From NCBI GenBank assembly GCA_900549915.1, contig URQF01000083.1:1-6232 (forward strand): a DNA stretch of 6,232 nucleotides. The letters run 5' to 3'. Every line of letters begins with the position of its first letter. The stretch's first letter is position 1. The DNA is from an uncultured Mollicutes bacterium (lineage in GTDB: Bacteria > Bacillota_I > Bacilli_A > RFN20 > CAG-288). Shown in pieces: positions 1 through 5,666 of this stretch. The notes beneath the pieces are model-generated. The model was not told the origin of the DNA. It was given only the letters and a program-made list of their open reading frames with translations, and ran no database searches. The position numbers and the translations under genes were made by a program.

Positions 1-355
1 TGATGGAATGCTTTCTACAAGCTTCTAAAAGAACATGGGTTCCAAATATGTTCGTTGTAAGGAAATCGTCTGGTTTAATCAGAGAGCGGTCTACATGGGA
101 TTCTGCAGCAAAATTGACAACATAATCAATCGGATAGTCCTGAAAGACCTTTTCAACCGCTTCCTTATCACGGATATCTCCTTTCCTAAATGTAAAGTTC
201 TTTTTCAGAAGAAGACTTCGAATGTTAATCCTATGTCCTGCATAGGTCAAAGCATCAAAACAGATAAAGAAGTCTTCCGGATACTTTTCCGTCCTCCTTC
301 TTAAGAACTCACTTCCGATGAATCCGCATCCGCCTGTAACTAAGAATATTGCCAT
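1..355 (-). CDS. rfbB: dTDP-glucose 4,6-dehydratase, N-terminal part (runs off left edge)
   Basis: Only the first 118 codons are visible; the 3' end lies left of the window. The enzyme converts dTDP-D-glucose to dTDP-4-keto-6-deoxyglucose, the second step of the dTDP-rhamnose pathway for cell-surface polysaccharide, in the cytoplasm. Seen: an N-terminal Rossmann NAD-binding motif VTGGCGFIGS (residues 6-15), the family signature DALTYAG (34-40), GDIRD (59-63), and the diagnostic block NFAAESHVDRS (81-91) followed by TN..GT..LLEA (101-112). This extended-SDR signature separates RmlB/RfbB from generic epimerases. The catalytic YxxxK region would lie off-window. The ATG at 355-353 has an AGGAA ribosome site at 367-363 with 7-nt spacing and leads straight into the Rossmann strand, so the start is secure. 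It is divergent from the flavodiiron gene. Probably part of a rhamnose or O-glycan cluster extending left, though that is inference. Confidence 0.93.
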   Translation of the reverse strand, partial: MAIFLVTGGCGFIGSEFLRRRTEKYPEDFFICFDALTYAGHRINIRSLLLKKNFTFRKGDIRDKEAVEKVFQDYPIDYVVNFAAESHVDRSLIKPDDFLTTNIFGTHVLLEACRKHSI

Positions 356-374
356 TTGATTGTTCCTATTATTC

Positions 375-380
375 ATTATA
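375..380 (-). promoter_or_regulatory. Probable -10 element of the rfbB promoter
   Basis: On the minus strand this reads TATAAT, a perfect -10 hexamer. A start about 7 nt downstream would give a leader of only about a dozen bases, just enough to carry the AGGAA ribosome site at 367-363. No convincing -35 hexamer lies 16-18 nt upstream; the region is T/A-rich. The call rests on the -10 match and its position. Confidence 0.4.
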
Positions 381-459
381 CAAAAAAATATATTTTTCTC
401 TTTCTATGTTTATTTGAAAACAGCTTTGTATTGCCTAGGAAAGAAACATCTGTTCTGAG

Positions 460-495
460 CGTTTGTGAACGATTTTAGAAAACAAAAACTATACT
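460..495 (+). promoter_or_regulatory. Promoter/operator region of the flavodiiron gene
   Basis: A -10-like TATACT (490-495) precedes the AAGGAG ribosome site (503-508) of the flavodiiron gene. No -35 hexamer stands at the usual distance; TTGTGA at 463-468 is the nearest but lies 21 nt away. Over the -35 zone is the imperfect palindrome CGTT-TGTG-AACG (460-471). Overlapping it, TGTGAACGATTTTA (464-477) resembles a LacI/CcpA-type operator with a central CG, matching 8 of the 10 fixed cre positions. A weak promoter controlled by a LacI-family regulator is plausible but unproven. Confidence 0.35.
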
Positions 496-517
496 ATTAA
501 AGAAGGAGTAAATTGAT

Positions 518-1729
518 ATGAAGCTAACAAGAAAAATCACAGAGGATATTATCTATGTCGGAGGAGAAGACAGAAAGATCCATCTCTTTGAACATCATAT
601 TCCGATTCGAAAAGGAGTCACCTATAACTCTTACCTTATTTTAGATGAAAAGACCGCTTTGATGGATACTGCTGACCAGGATATATCCCGGCAGTTCATC
701 GAAAACGTCGAAGGAGAACTAAAGGGAAAGAAACTAGATTATCTCATCATCCATCACAGGGAACCAGACCACTGCTATAACATTAATGAGATTCTCTTAC
801 GCCATCCGGAAACAAAACTTGTCGGAAATAGGAAAACGTTCCTCTTCCTGCATCAGTTCTTCCCATCTCTCGATACCACAGGTAAGGAAATCGTTGTCAA
901 AGAAGGTGATGTTCTGAATTTAGGAAAGCATTCTCTCAAGTTCTATAGGGCACCTAGGGTTCATTGGCCAGAAGTTAGGATGTCTTTCGAGGAAAAGGAA
1001 GGCCTTCTCTTTACCGCAGATGCTTTCGGAACCTTTGGCACTTTCGATGGAAGACTCTATGCGGATGAGTTCGATTTTGACAATGAGATTTTAGATTCTG
1101 CCAGAAAATACTATACCAACATTGTCGGAAAATACGGTCCATCCGTCTTAGCCTTATTCAAAAAGCTGCCTAGGGATAAAGTCAATAGGATTCTTCCGCT
1201 TCATGGTCCTCTTTACCGTACAAAAGAAACTAGGGGAAAGAGGACCACGAAGTATTCCCTTTGGGCAAGCTACACACCAGAAAAGAAAGGTGTCAGGATT
1301 TATTACTCTACAAGGTATGGCGATAACAGGGAAGCAGCTCAAGCCCTCGCTATCAAACTGAATGAAAAAGGAATCAAGAACATTCATATCTTTGATGTCT
1401 CTGAAATTGATATTCCAGAGAGGATTTCCAAAGCATTTGAGTACTCGAATCTAGTCTTTATCGCAAACACTTATAACGCTGGCCTGTTCCCGGAAATGGA
1501 GAATCTGATCAATGATCTAATTCATCAGAATATCCAGAAGAGAACTATCACATTAATTCAGAATGGAACTTGGGCTCCAACCGCAACAAAAGTTAGGAAA
1601 GACAAGCTTTCTACCGTAAAAACATTCCAGTTCACTGCAACAGAAGTGACAATCAAATCTGCTCCGAATGAAGACACAAGGAAGCAGCTTGACCAGGTTG
1701 CAGAAGAAATCGTATTATCAAGGAAATAA
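518..1729 (+). CDS. fprA: Class A flavodiiron protein (FprA-type O2/NO reductase)
   Basis: A 403-residue cytoplasmic flavodiiron protein, the normal length for the two-domain class A form. Family knowledge: it reduces O2 to water and/or NO to N2O at a di-iron site next to FMN, using electrons usually from rubredoxin, and protects anaerobes. Residues ~1-250 form the metallo-beta-lactamase-like domain. All expected iron ligands are visible: H80-x-E82-x-D84-H85, H149 (in VHWPEVRMSF), D168 (in TADAFGTFG) and H229 (in LPLHGP). Residues ~258-400 form the flavodoxin domain, with the FMN phosphate loop STRYGDN (264-270), ANTYNAG (316-322) and QNGTWAP (348-354). There is no rubredoxin or flavin-reductase extension, so the electron donor must be encoded elsewhere. 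The ATG has AAGGAG at 503-508 with 9-nt spacing. Arginine codons are strongly biased (16 of 25 are AGG). It converges on the hydrolase gene with a 5-bp gap. Whether O2 or NO is the main substrate cannot be read from sequence. Confidence 0.95.
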   Translation: MKLTRKITEDIIYVGGEDRKIHLFEHHIPIRKGVTYNSYLILDEKTALMDTADQDISRQFIENVEGELKGKKLDYLIIHHREPDHCYNINEILLRHPETKLVGNRKTFLFLHQFFPSLDTTGKEIVVKEGDVLNLGKHSLKFYRAPRVHWPEVRMSFEEKEGLLFTADAFGTFGTFDGRLYADEFDFDNEILDSARKYYTNIVGKYGPSVLALFKKLPRDKVNRILPLHGPLYRTKETRGKRTTKYSLWASYTPEKKGVRIYYSTRYGDNREAAQALAIKLNEKGIKNIHIFDVSEIDIPERISKAFEYSNLVFIANTYNAGLFPEMENLINDLIHQNIQKRTITLIQNGTWAPTATKVRKDKLSTVKTFQFTATEVTIKSAPNEDTRKQLDQVAEEIVLSRK

Positions 1730-1734
1730 CGGAA

Positions 1735-2709
1735 TCAGTTGATATCCTGATAGTTCGCTTCTACGGAGATAGAATGACAGATTAATTCCTTGCCATCCAG
1801 ATTCTCTTTCATAAGACTATATCTCTGTAAAGTGCTGTTTTCGTATGTCTTGATATAGAGCCTTTTCTCATCAAGACTATAGATAGAAGAATAAATCGTG
1901 TATTCATAGGATCCGTTCTGCCTCTGGGATTCTCCAATCAAAGTGGAAACCGAGTTCAGAAGATGAAAGGCAGTTGAAATGTTTTTATCCTCATCCTCAT
2001 ATTTCACCGTATTCTGAAGAAGAAAGCTTTCCTTTACAAACTGAGAGCTAGGAGAAGAATCTCCAGGAAGTCCGATTGCTCCCCTTGCTTTTCCATAGGC
2101 AGAAAGAGGAAGATTGCTTGAAAAACGATTCACCGGTTCCTGATTTGTCAGATTCCTGTAGTTGTTAATGTTGTACCTGTGGTAATCAAAAGTCGGGTTG
2201 TTGGTTAGGACCCGATAAGGATTGTCATAGACTTTCCTTCCGTCTTTGGTCTGCTCGATGACAATGCAGTCTTCTTTATCTGCCCTAATGAAATGAAGGG
2301 TAGCTACCGGAAGATCTTTTGAGAAAGGAAGATTTGCAAGATAGATTCCTTTCAAAGCTTCTTTTACTTCTTTCACACTCTTGTATTTAGCAAGAAGATA
2401 CAAGGGAAGCTCATAAGGAGCAAGGTTCAGCTTGCTATCTTTCTTATCCCCGAAATAGGCAAATCCAGGGAAATTAAGGCCAGCAAAAGACAGTCCCACT
2501 TCATTGGCAACATCAAAGAAGAAAGGATAGTTATCCTGAATCCTTCCGACTCCATAAAGAGCATAATGCTTCTCCCTTGTCTCCAAGGCTTTAAAAGCAA
2601 TCGGATAGTTTCTTGGAACGACTACGAGATTCAAAGGAAGCTCATAGTTAAGATCTAGATTCCGTCCAAAGTAATGATTCTTACCGACAAATGAAATGGC
2701 TGTACACAT
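1735..2709 (-). CDS. Choloylglycine hydrolase family protein (bile-salt-hydrolase/penicillin-acylase-like) with an altered conserved Arg
   Basis: A 324-residue Ntn-hydrolase of the linear amide C-N hydrolase family, the usual length for bile salt hydrolases. It starts MCTAISF, so removal of Met1 exposes the nucleophile Cys2; no signal peptide, hence cytoplasmic. Seen: GRNLDL (15-20) with R16 and D19, ANEVGLSFAGLNFPG (68-82) with N79 as in bile salt hydrolases (penicillin V acylases usually have Tyr there), LTNNPTFDYH (168-177) giving the oxyanion Asn, and GLPGDSSPS (213-221). Odd: the next motif, normally SRFVR with an active-site Arg (Arg228 in Clostridium perfringens numbering), reads SQFVK, so that Arg is Gln223 (codon CAG, 2043-2041). 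The enzyme may have changed substrate, reduced activity, or another role such as quorum-signal amide cleavage. The start has AGGAGG at 2720-2715 with 5-nt spacing. It is separated from the upstream repressor by a terminator, so it has its own promoter. Family assignment is firm; bile acid as substrate is inference. Confidence 0.9.
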   Translation of the reverse strand: MCTAISFVGKNHYFGRNLDLNYELPLNLVVVPRNYPIAFKALETREKHYALYGVGRIQDNYPFFFDVANEVGLSFAGLNFPGFAYFGDKKDSKLNLAPYELPLYLLAKYKSVKEVKEALKGIYLANLPFSKDLPVATLHFIRADKEDCIVIEQTKDGRKVYDNPYRVLTNNPTFDYHRYNINNYRNLTNQEPVNRFSSNLPLSAYGKARGAIGLPGDSSPSSQFVKESFLLQNTVKYEDEDKNISTAFHLLNSVSTLIGESQRQNGSYEYTIYSSIYSLDEKRLYIKTYENSTLQRYSLMKENLDGKELICHSISVEANYQDIN

Positions 2710-2729
2710 GGTTTCCTCCTTTTTTTATT

Positions 2730-2758
2730 AGTTTAACGGATTCCGATAGAAAAATCAA
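2730..2758 (-). promoter_or_regulatory. Promoter of the hydrolase gene with a palindrome in the spacer
   Basis: On the minus strand TTGATT (2758-2753) and TAAACT (2735-2730) are separated by 17 bp, each matching 4 of 6 consensus bases. The predicted transcript would start just ahead of the A-rich AGGAGG leader. The spacer contains the palindrome CGGA-T-TCCG (2737-2745 on the plus strand), placed where a repressor would block RNA polymerase. The neighbouring LacI-type protein is the obvious candidate binder, but nothing in the sequence proves it. Confidence 0.4.
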
Positions 2759-2769
2759 AGACCAGATGT

Positions 2770-2798
2770 AAAAAAACCTCAGGAAGTTTCCCTGAGGT
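2770..2798 (-). terminator. Intrinsic terminator of the LacI-type regulator gene
   Basis: Six bases after the regulator's stop codon, the minus strand forms a perfect 8-bp stem (ACCTCAGG/CCTGAGGT; plus-strand arms 2776-2783 and 2791-2798) with a 7-nt loop, followed by a run of seven T (2776-2770). Textbook rho-independent terminator. It uncouples the regulator from the hydrolase gene downstream. Confidence 0.93.
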
Positions 2799-2803
2799 CT
2801 TGC

Positions 2804-3838
2804 TTACTTCTTCGATGTTTTTCCATCCTTCTTGTCAGAACTACTCGTCAGGTATGTGTTCTTCAGAACAACAGCATTTGTAACTTCGCCTCTCACTGGC
2901 TTACTCTCGAGTCCAGTCAAATAACGATAGGCAATCTCAATGCGTTTTCGTCCTTGCATAAGCGGATATTGGCTGATGGTAGCAGAGACAAGTCCATTAT
3001 GTAGTCCTTCCAAGACTTCATTTGACTCATCTACCGCTATGACTTTCGGTCGGCAATTCTTTTCCTGGGCAATAGCCTTAAGGATTCCTTTCCTTCCAGA
3101 GCCGAAGCAGACAAACAGACTCGGCTTGTCTTGTGCAAGGCTATCTTTCACCCTATGATAGCCTATTCTTTCATCATCTTGCGTAGATAGTGGAGTCAAA
3201 ACCTCGAAACTAGGATCAATATTCTGTTTGAATCCTTCCATTCGCTGCAAATGGCCCTGATGAGTCAGAGAACCAATCCTGATTTGTATCCGGTCCTTCG
3301 GCTTCAGCCTAAGATTCGCCACATCCGCAGCAAGAGCACCGGAATTAAAGTAATCGCAACCAACATATCCGACTTTATGCGGTGAAGAATGATCAATGGA
3401 TTCAAAGATAACCGGAATATTAAGCTGATTGATTTTATCCCTGATTTTCTTATTTTCGATAACTGAGATGATAAGCAGTTTCGTTTTTTTGCTTAATGAA
3501 TTCAATGCTTTCCTGATTTCACGTTCATTGAATAATGAAATCGGATAATTCTTTAAAACGATTCCGGAATAGCGATATTCTCCGGCAAGAGCTAGCTCCC
3601 TTCCATGAAGAACATCATCATAGGAACTATCGTTTTTCTTTGCAAAAACAACAGCGACTTCATAAGTGCTCTTCTTTCCATCTTTTTTCAAATGGCTTTT
3701 TGCGACATATCCAGTCTCGCATATAACCTTTTCAATTCTTTGACGAACATCTTCAGCAACATTGCCTCGATGATTCAACACGCGATCCACTGTGCCTCGT
3801 GATGTGTTTGCCAGATTGGCTATTTCTCTTATTGTCAT
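2804..3838 (-). CDS. LacI-family transcriptional regulator with periplasmic-binding-protein-like sensor domain
   Basis: A 344-residue LacI/GalR-type repressor, the normal length. Residues 2-22 (IREIANLANTSRGTVDRVLN) form the LacI-type helix-turn-helix with the third helix to residue ~44 (ETGY). Residues ~45-58 are the lysine-rich hinge, with L50 where the minor-groove-intercalating Leu usually sits. Residues ~60-330 are a periplasmic-binding-protein-like effector domain: strand YEVAVVFAKK (59-68), a segment IPVIFESIDHSSPHKVGYVG where ribose/multi-sugar binders have IPVVT..D..., and YFNSGALAAD. The C-terminus is a short Lys/Ser-rich tail. The effector is presumably a sugar or related small molecule; the sequence does not say which. 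ATG at 3838-3836 is preceded by GGGAAG (3852-3847) with 8-nt spacing. It lies between the hydrolase (same strand, own promoter) and the ATPase (divergent), so it could regulate itself and either neighbour. Arginine codons are mixed (about 7 of 23 are AGG). Confidence 0.92.
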   Translation of the reverse strand: MTIREIANLANTSRGTVDRVLNHRGNVAEDVRQRIEKVICETGYVAKSHLKKDGKKSTYEVAVVFAKKNDSSYDDVLHGRELALAGEYRYSGIVLKNYPISLFNEREIRKALNSLSKKTKLLIISVIENKKIRDKINQLNIPVIFESIDHSSPHKVGYVGCDYFNSGALAADVANLRLKPKDRIQIRIGSLTHQGHLQRMEGFKQNIDPSFEVLTPLSTQDDERIGYHRVKDSLAQDKPSLFVCFGSGRKGILKAIAQEKNCRPKVIAVDESNEVLEGLHNGLVSATISQYPLMQGRKRIEIAYRYLTGLESKPVRGEVTNAVVLKNTYLTSSSDKKDGKTSKK

Positions 3839-4015
3839 TTTTCTTTCTTCCCATCTATATCCTATTGGTAGATTGTATTTGGCTTAATTTAATGAGGATA
3901 TACACAAAGGTTACATTTTATCACTTTTAAGGTTGAATGCTATTATTTTTGCATTTGTCCTCCTTGCTCACACAGCGGATAGCTTTACCTAGCAAAGAAG
4001 TATTTTGCGAAGTTT

Positions 4016-4040
4016 TGTGAATTGTTACACTTTTTCGTAA
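4016..4040 (+). repeat. 25-nt direct repeat, copy 1 (upstream of the ATPase -35)
   Basis: Matches copy 2 at 22 of 25 positions; differences are at 4019, 4027 and 4036. It contains a loose 14-bp dyad TGTGAATTGTTACA (4016-4029) and an inner TTAC-N8-GTAA inverted repeat (4025-4040). It ends 8 bp before the -35 hexamer. No ribosome site or start codon follows it, so it is not a duplicated gene start; a protein-binding site is more likely. Confidence 0.7.
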
Positions 4041-4048
4041 GGCGTTTC

Positions 4049-4078
4049 TTGTCTTTTTATTCCTGAAAGCCTTATAAT
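4049..4078 (+). promoter_or_regulatory. Sigma-A-type promoter of the ATPase gene
   Basis: TTGTCT (4049-4054) and a perfect TATAAT (4073-4078) with an 18-bp spacer. Transcription would begin near 4085, giving a leader of about 50 nt that contains repeat copy 2 and the GGGAGG ribosome site. The promoter sits exactly between the two 25-nt repeats. Confidence 0.65.
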
Positions 4079-4099
4079 CAATAGCGCTGGTACTAAAAC

Positions 4100-4124
4100 T
4101 GTAAATTGTTGCACTTTTTTGTAA
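4100..4124 (+). repeat. 25-nt direct repeat, copy 2 (in the ATPase leader, next to its ribosome site)
   Basis: Second copy of the element at 4016-4040, offset by exactly 84 bp. Its 14-bp core TGTAAATTGTTGCA (4100-4113) matches 8 of the 10 fixed positions of a cre/LacI-type operator but lacks the central CG. It lies just downstream of the predicted transcription start and ends one base before the GGGAGG ribosome site, so it could act on DNA or on the mRNA leader. Confidence 0.7.
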
Positions 4125-4135
4125 AGGGAGGAAAT

Positions 4136-5326
4136 ATGCAGAGGATTAAAAGAGATATTTATCTTCAAAGACTAATCGATAGAGAACAAAACGGTTTGGT
4201 TAAAATCATTTCTGGAATTCGTCGTTGTGGCAAGTCCTATCTTCTTAACACTATCTTCTATGGATATCTTAAAGAGAAAGGAGTGCAAGACGATCACATC
4301 ATTAGAATCTCTCTCGATGATGATGAAAACAGTGACCTGCTTTTACCTAAAGCCTTAAGCCGGCACATTAAAAGCTTAATCACCGACGACAAGTTGTATT
4401 ATGTCTTGCTTGACGAAATACAACTTGCAGATAATTTCGTTGGGACTCTAAATGGTCTCTTGAAGCTTCCAAACGTTGATATTTATGTGACCGGAAGCAA
4501 TTCTAAATTTTTATCAACCGATATCGTAACGGAGTTTCGTGGTCGTGGTGATGAAGTCCGCATTCTTCCCTTATCATTTTCTGAGTTTATGTCCATCTAT
4601 AATGGTTCCCCTATGCAAGGCTGGAAGGAATATTACACCTATGGCGGTCTTCCTCTCGTCCTTGCCCAAAAAAGCGAGGAAGCCAAGATGAATTTTCTAA
4701 AAGGACAACTTAAGAATGTCTATAGGAACGATATCATTGACCGCAATCGAATCGAGAATGAAAATCAAATCAACGCTATTTTAGAAATTCTTGCATCTAG
4801 CATTGGGTCTCTTACAAATCCTTTGAAGCTTTCGAACACGTTTCGAAGTGTTACCAATTTACCTGTAGCAGATAAAACCGTAACGAAGTATCTTGCTTAT
4901 CTAGAAGATGCCTTCTTACTTGATAAAGCAAAACGTTACGACGTAAAAGGGAAAAAATATCTTTCGACCCCATCCAAATACTACTTTACGGATTTGGGCC
5001 TAAGAAACGCTACATTGAATTTCCGTCAACAAGAAGAAAATCATATTATGGAAAACGTGATTTATCTTGAGCTTCTCAAGCGTGGATTTGCAGTGGATGT
5101 TGGGATTGTAGAAACCTCAAAACGAAACGAAAGCGGGAAAGTTGTCCGCAACTATGCCGAGGTGGATTTCATTGCAAGCCGGGGAAACAATAAATTCTAT
5201 ATTCAATCGGCTTTTGCAATGGATACTGAAGAAAAACAAGCGCAAGAAAAGAATTCATTGTTGAATATTAAGGATTTTTTCAAAGATAATCATTGTAAAA
5301 GACGACATCAGGCGAAAGCGCGATGA
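4136..5326 (+). CDS. AAA_14/DUF4143-type ATPase, frameshifted near the 3' end
   Basis: A 396-residue protein of the widespread but poorly understood family with an N-terminal archaeal-type P-loop ATPase (AAA_14) and a C-terminal DUF4143 domain. Seen: Walker A GIRRCGKS (27-34), Walker B YYVLLDEIQ (88-96), TGSNSKFLS (119-127) followed by RGRGDE, LPLSFSEF (144-151), YGGLPLVL (169-176), and a nuclease-like end with E306, EVDFIA (342-347) and FYIQSA (354-359), consistent with a PD-(D/E)xK-type fold. Cellular role unknown; the family is common in accessory DNA. The ATG at 4136 has GGGAGG (4126-4131); an upstream in-frame TTG at 4106 lacks a ribosome site and would translate the repeat element. After residue ~382 the frame leaves the family pattern and stops early; the expected tail continues in another frame to 5390. 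Arginine codons are mostly CGN (15 of 22; AGG twice), unlike the genes to the left. Activity is uncertain because the lost tail is only about 35 residues. Confidence 0.85.
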   Translation: MQRIKRDIYLQRLIDREQNGLVKIISGIRRCGKSYLLNTIFYGYLKEKGVQDDHIIRISLDDDENSDLLLPKALSRHIKSLITDDKLYYVLLDEIQLADNFVGTLNGLLKLPNVDIYVTGSNSKFLSTDIVTEFRGRGDEVRILPLSFSEFMSIYNGSPMQGWKEYYTYGGLPLVLAQKSEEAKMNFLKGQLKNVYRNDIIDRNRIENENQINAILEILASSIGSLTNPLKLSNTFRSVTNLPVADKTVTKYLAYLEDAFLLDKAKRYDVKGKKYLSTPSKYYFTDLGLRNATLNFRQQEENHIMENVIYLELLKRGFAVDVGIVETSKRNESGKVVRNYAEVDFIASRGNNKFYIQSAFAMDTEEKQAQEKNSLLNIKDFFKDNHCKRRHQAKAR

Positions 5327-5390
5327 ATACGGAATCATCACCAGGAGCATATACGATTTCCTTCTTGATGAAGCAAGTCTTGACTATTAA
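5286..5390 (+). pseudogene. Out-of-frame C-terminal tail of the ATPase
   Basis: Read from 5286, this frame gives 34 residues starting IIIVKDDI, passing RDEYGIITRS and ending FLLDEASLDY before a TAA at 5388-5390. This is the usual ending of DUF4143 ATPases (hydrophobic strand, VKDD, then a short helix with FLL). It overlaps the last codons of the main frame, where the reading is a non-homologous basic peptide ending KAR. The break lies within or just after the T6 run at 5275-5280. A gain of one base or loss of two in that run would explain it; a sequencing error or real mutation cannot be told apart here. Confidence 0.8.
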
Positions 5391-5491
5391 GCAAAAGCAA
5401 ATTCTTCGCCAACTTTCTGCCAAGATTATCCTTAAAGAAAACAAATTTGAAATGTCTTGAATTCATGGAAATTCAAAGTCAGTCATAAAAT

Positions 5492-5519
5492 AAAAAAATC
5501 ACCCCTTTGCTGAGATGAT
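5492..5519 (-). terminator. Intrinsic terminator, minus strand
   Basis: On the minus strand an 8-bp stem (ATCATCTC/GGGGTGAT, two G-U pairs; plus-strand arms 5512-5519 and 5498-5505) with a 6-nt loop is followed by seven T (5498-5492). It lies 7 nt after the stop codon of the orphan coding remnant, the normal place for that gene's own terminator. It now probably also ends the toxin-antitoxin transcript, which has no closer terminator. Confidence 0.7.
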
Positions 5520-5526
5520 CATTTTG

Positions 5527-5658
5527 CTATTTACCTTCCAACTCTTGAGGGATTTTATTCCACTTATCAAGTTTTAGAGAAACATCGAACCTGTAACGAT
5601 AATATCCAAGGCTCGAATACAAATCAGGTAGCAGAGCAATGCAAAAATTTTCCGAACC
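5527..5658 (-). pseudogene. Orphan C-terminal coding remnant, 43 codons, family not recognised
   Basis: A minus-strand frame, open from just after an in-frame TAA (5661-5659) to TAG (5529-5527), reads 43 residues including ALLPDLYSSLGYYRYRFDVS and then LKLDKWNKIPQELEGK. The composition looks like genuine folded protein ending in a charged helix, with no low-complexity sequence. It has no ATG and no ribosome site, and the terminator begins 7 nt after its stop. The simplest reading is that a gene lost its 5' part when the toxin-antitoxin segment became joined at about 5660. I do not recognise the parent family. A C-terminal piece of a small enzyme is plausible, but that is a guess. Translation as a short peptide from an internal TTG cannot be excluded but has no support. 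Confidence 0.5.
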
Positions 5659-5666
5659 TTATTCCT

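Larger units (their letters stand above)
3839..4135. promoter_or_regulatory. Divergent regulatory region between the LacI-type regulator and the ATPase
   Basis: 297 bp without a credible gene. It carries the ATPase promoter (4049-4078), two copies of a 25-nt element (4016-4040, 4100-4124), a stretch resembling the flavodiiron upstream region (3981-4021), a loose GCAAA-N7-TTTGC inverted repeat (3992-4008), and AAGGTT twice 22 bp apart (3907-3912, 3929-3934). I could not settle on a -10/-35 pair for the minus-strand regulator. The candidate TACAAT about 40 nt before its ATG lacks a well-spaced -35. Confidence 0.5.

Noticed and set aside
35..304. Plus-strand open frame opposite rfbB
   Set aside because: It is the antisense shadow of the dTDP-glucose dehydratase reading frame, which has clear family motifs on the minus strand.
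3535..3802. Overlapping short plus-strand frames opposite the LacI-type gene
   Set aside because: No ribosome sites and no recognisable domain. They lie wholly inside a well-supported minus-strand gene.
3852..3854. Upstream ATG (minus strand) with an AGGA site before the LacI-type gene
   Set aside because: It is 16 nt upstream of the chosen start and therefore out of frame with the regulator.
3907..3934. AAGGTT repeated 22 bp apart upstream of the LacI-type gene
   Set aside because: Six-base repeats are expected by chance in a region of this size, and there is no promoter to anchor them.
4106..4135. In-frame TTG start that would add ten residues to the ATPase
   Set aside because: It has no ribosome site and would translate the repeat element and the GGGAGG ribosome site itself. 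The ATG at 4136 is well placed behind that site, and MQRIKRDIYL is the usual family beginning.
5457..5476. Inverted repeat TTGAATT/AATTCAA after the ATPase, as a plus-strand terminator
   Set aside because: The stem is A/T-rich and no T run follows on the plus strand, so intrinsic termination is not supported. Nothing else is visible in 5391-5491.
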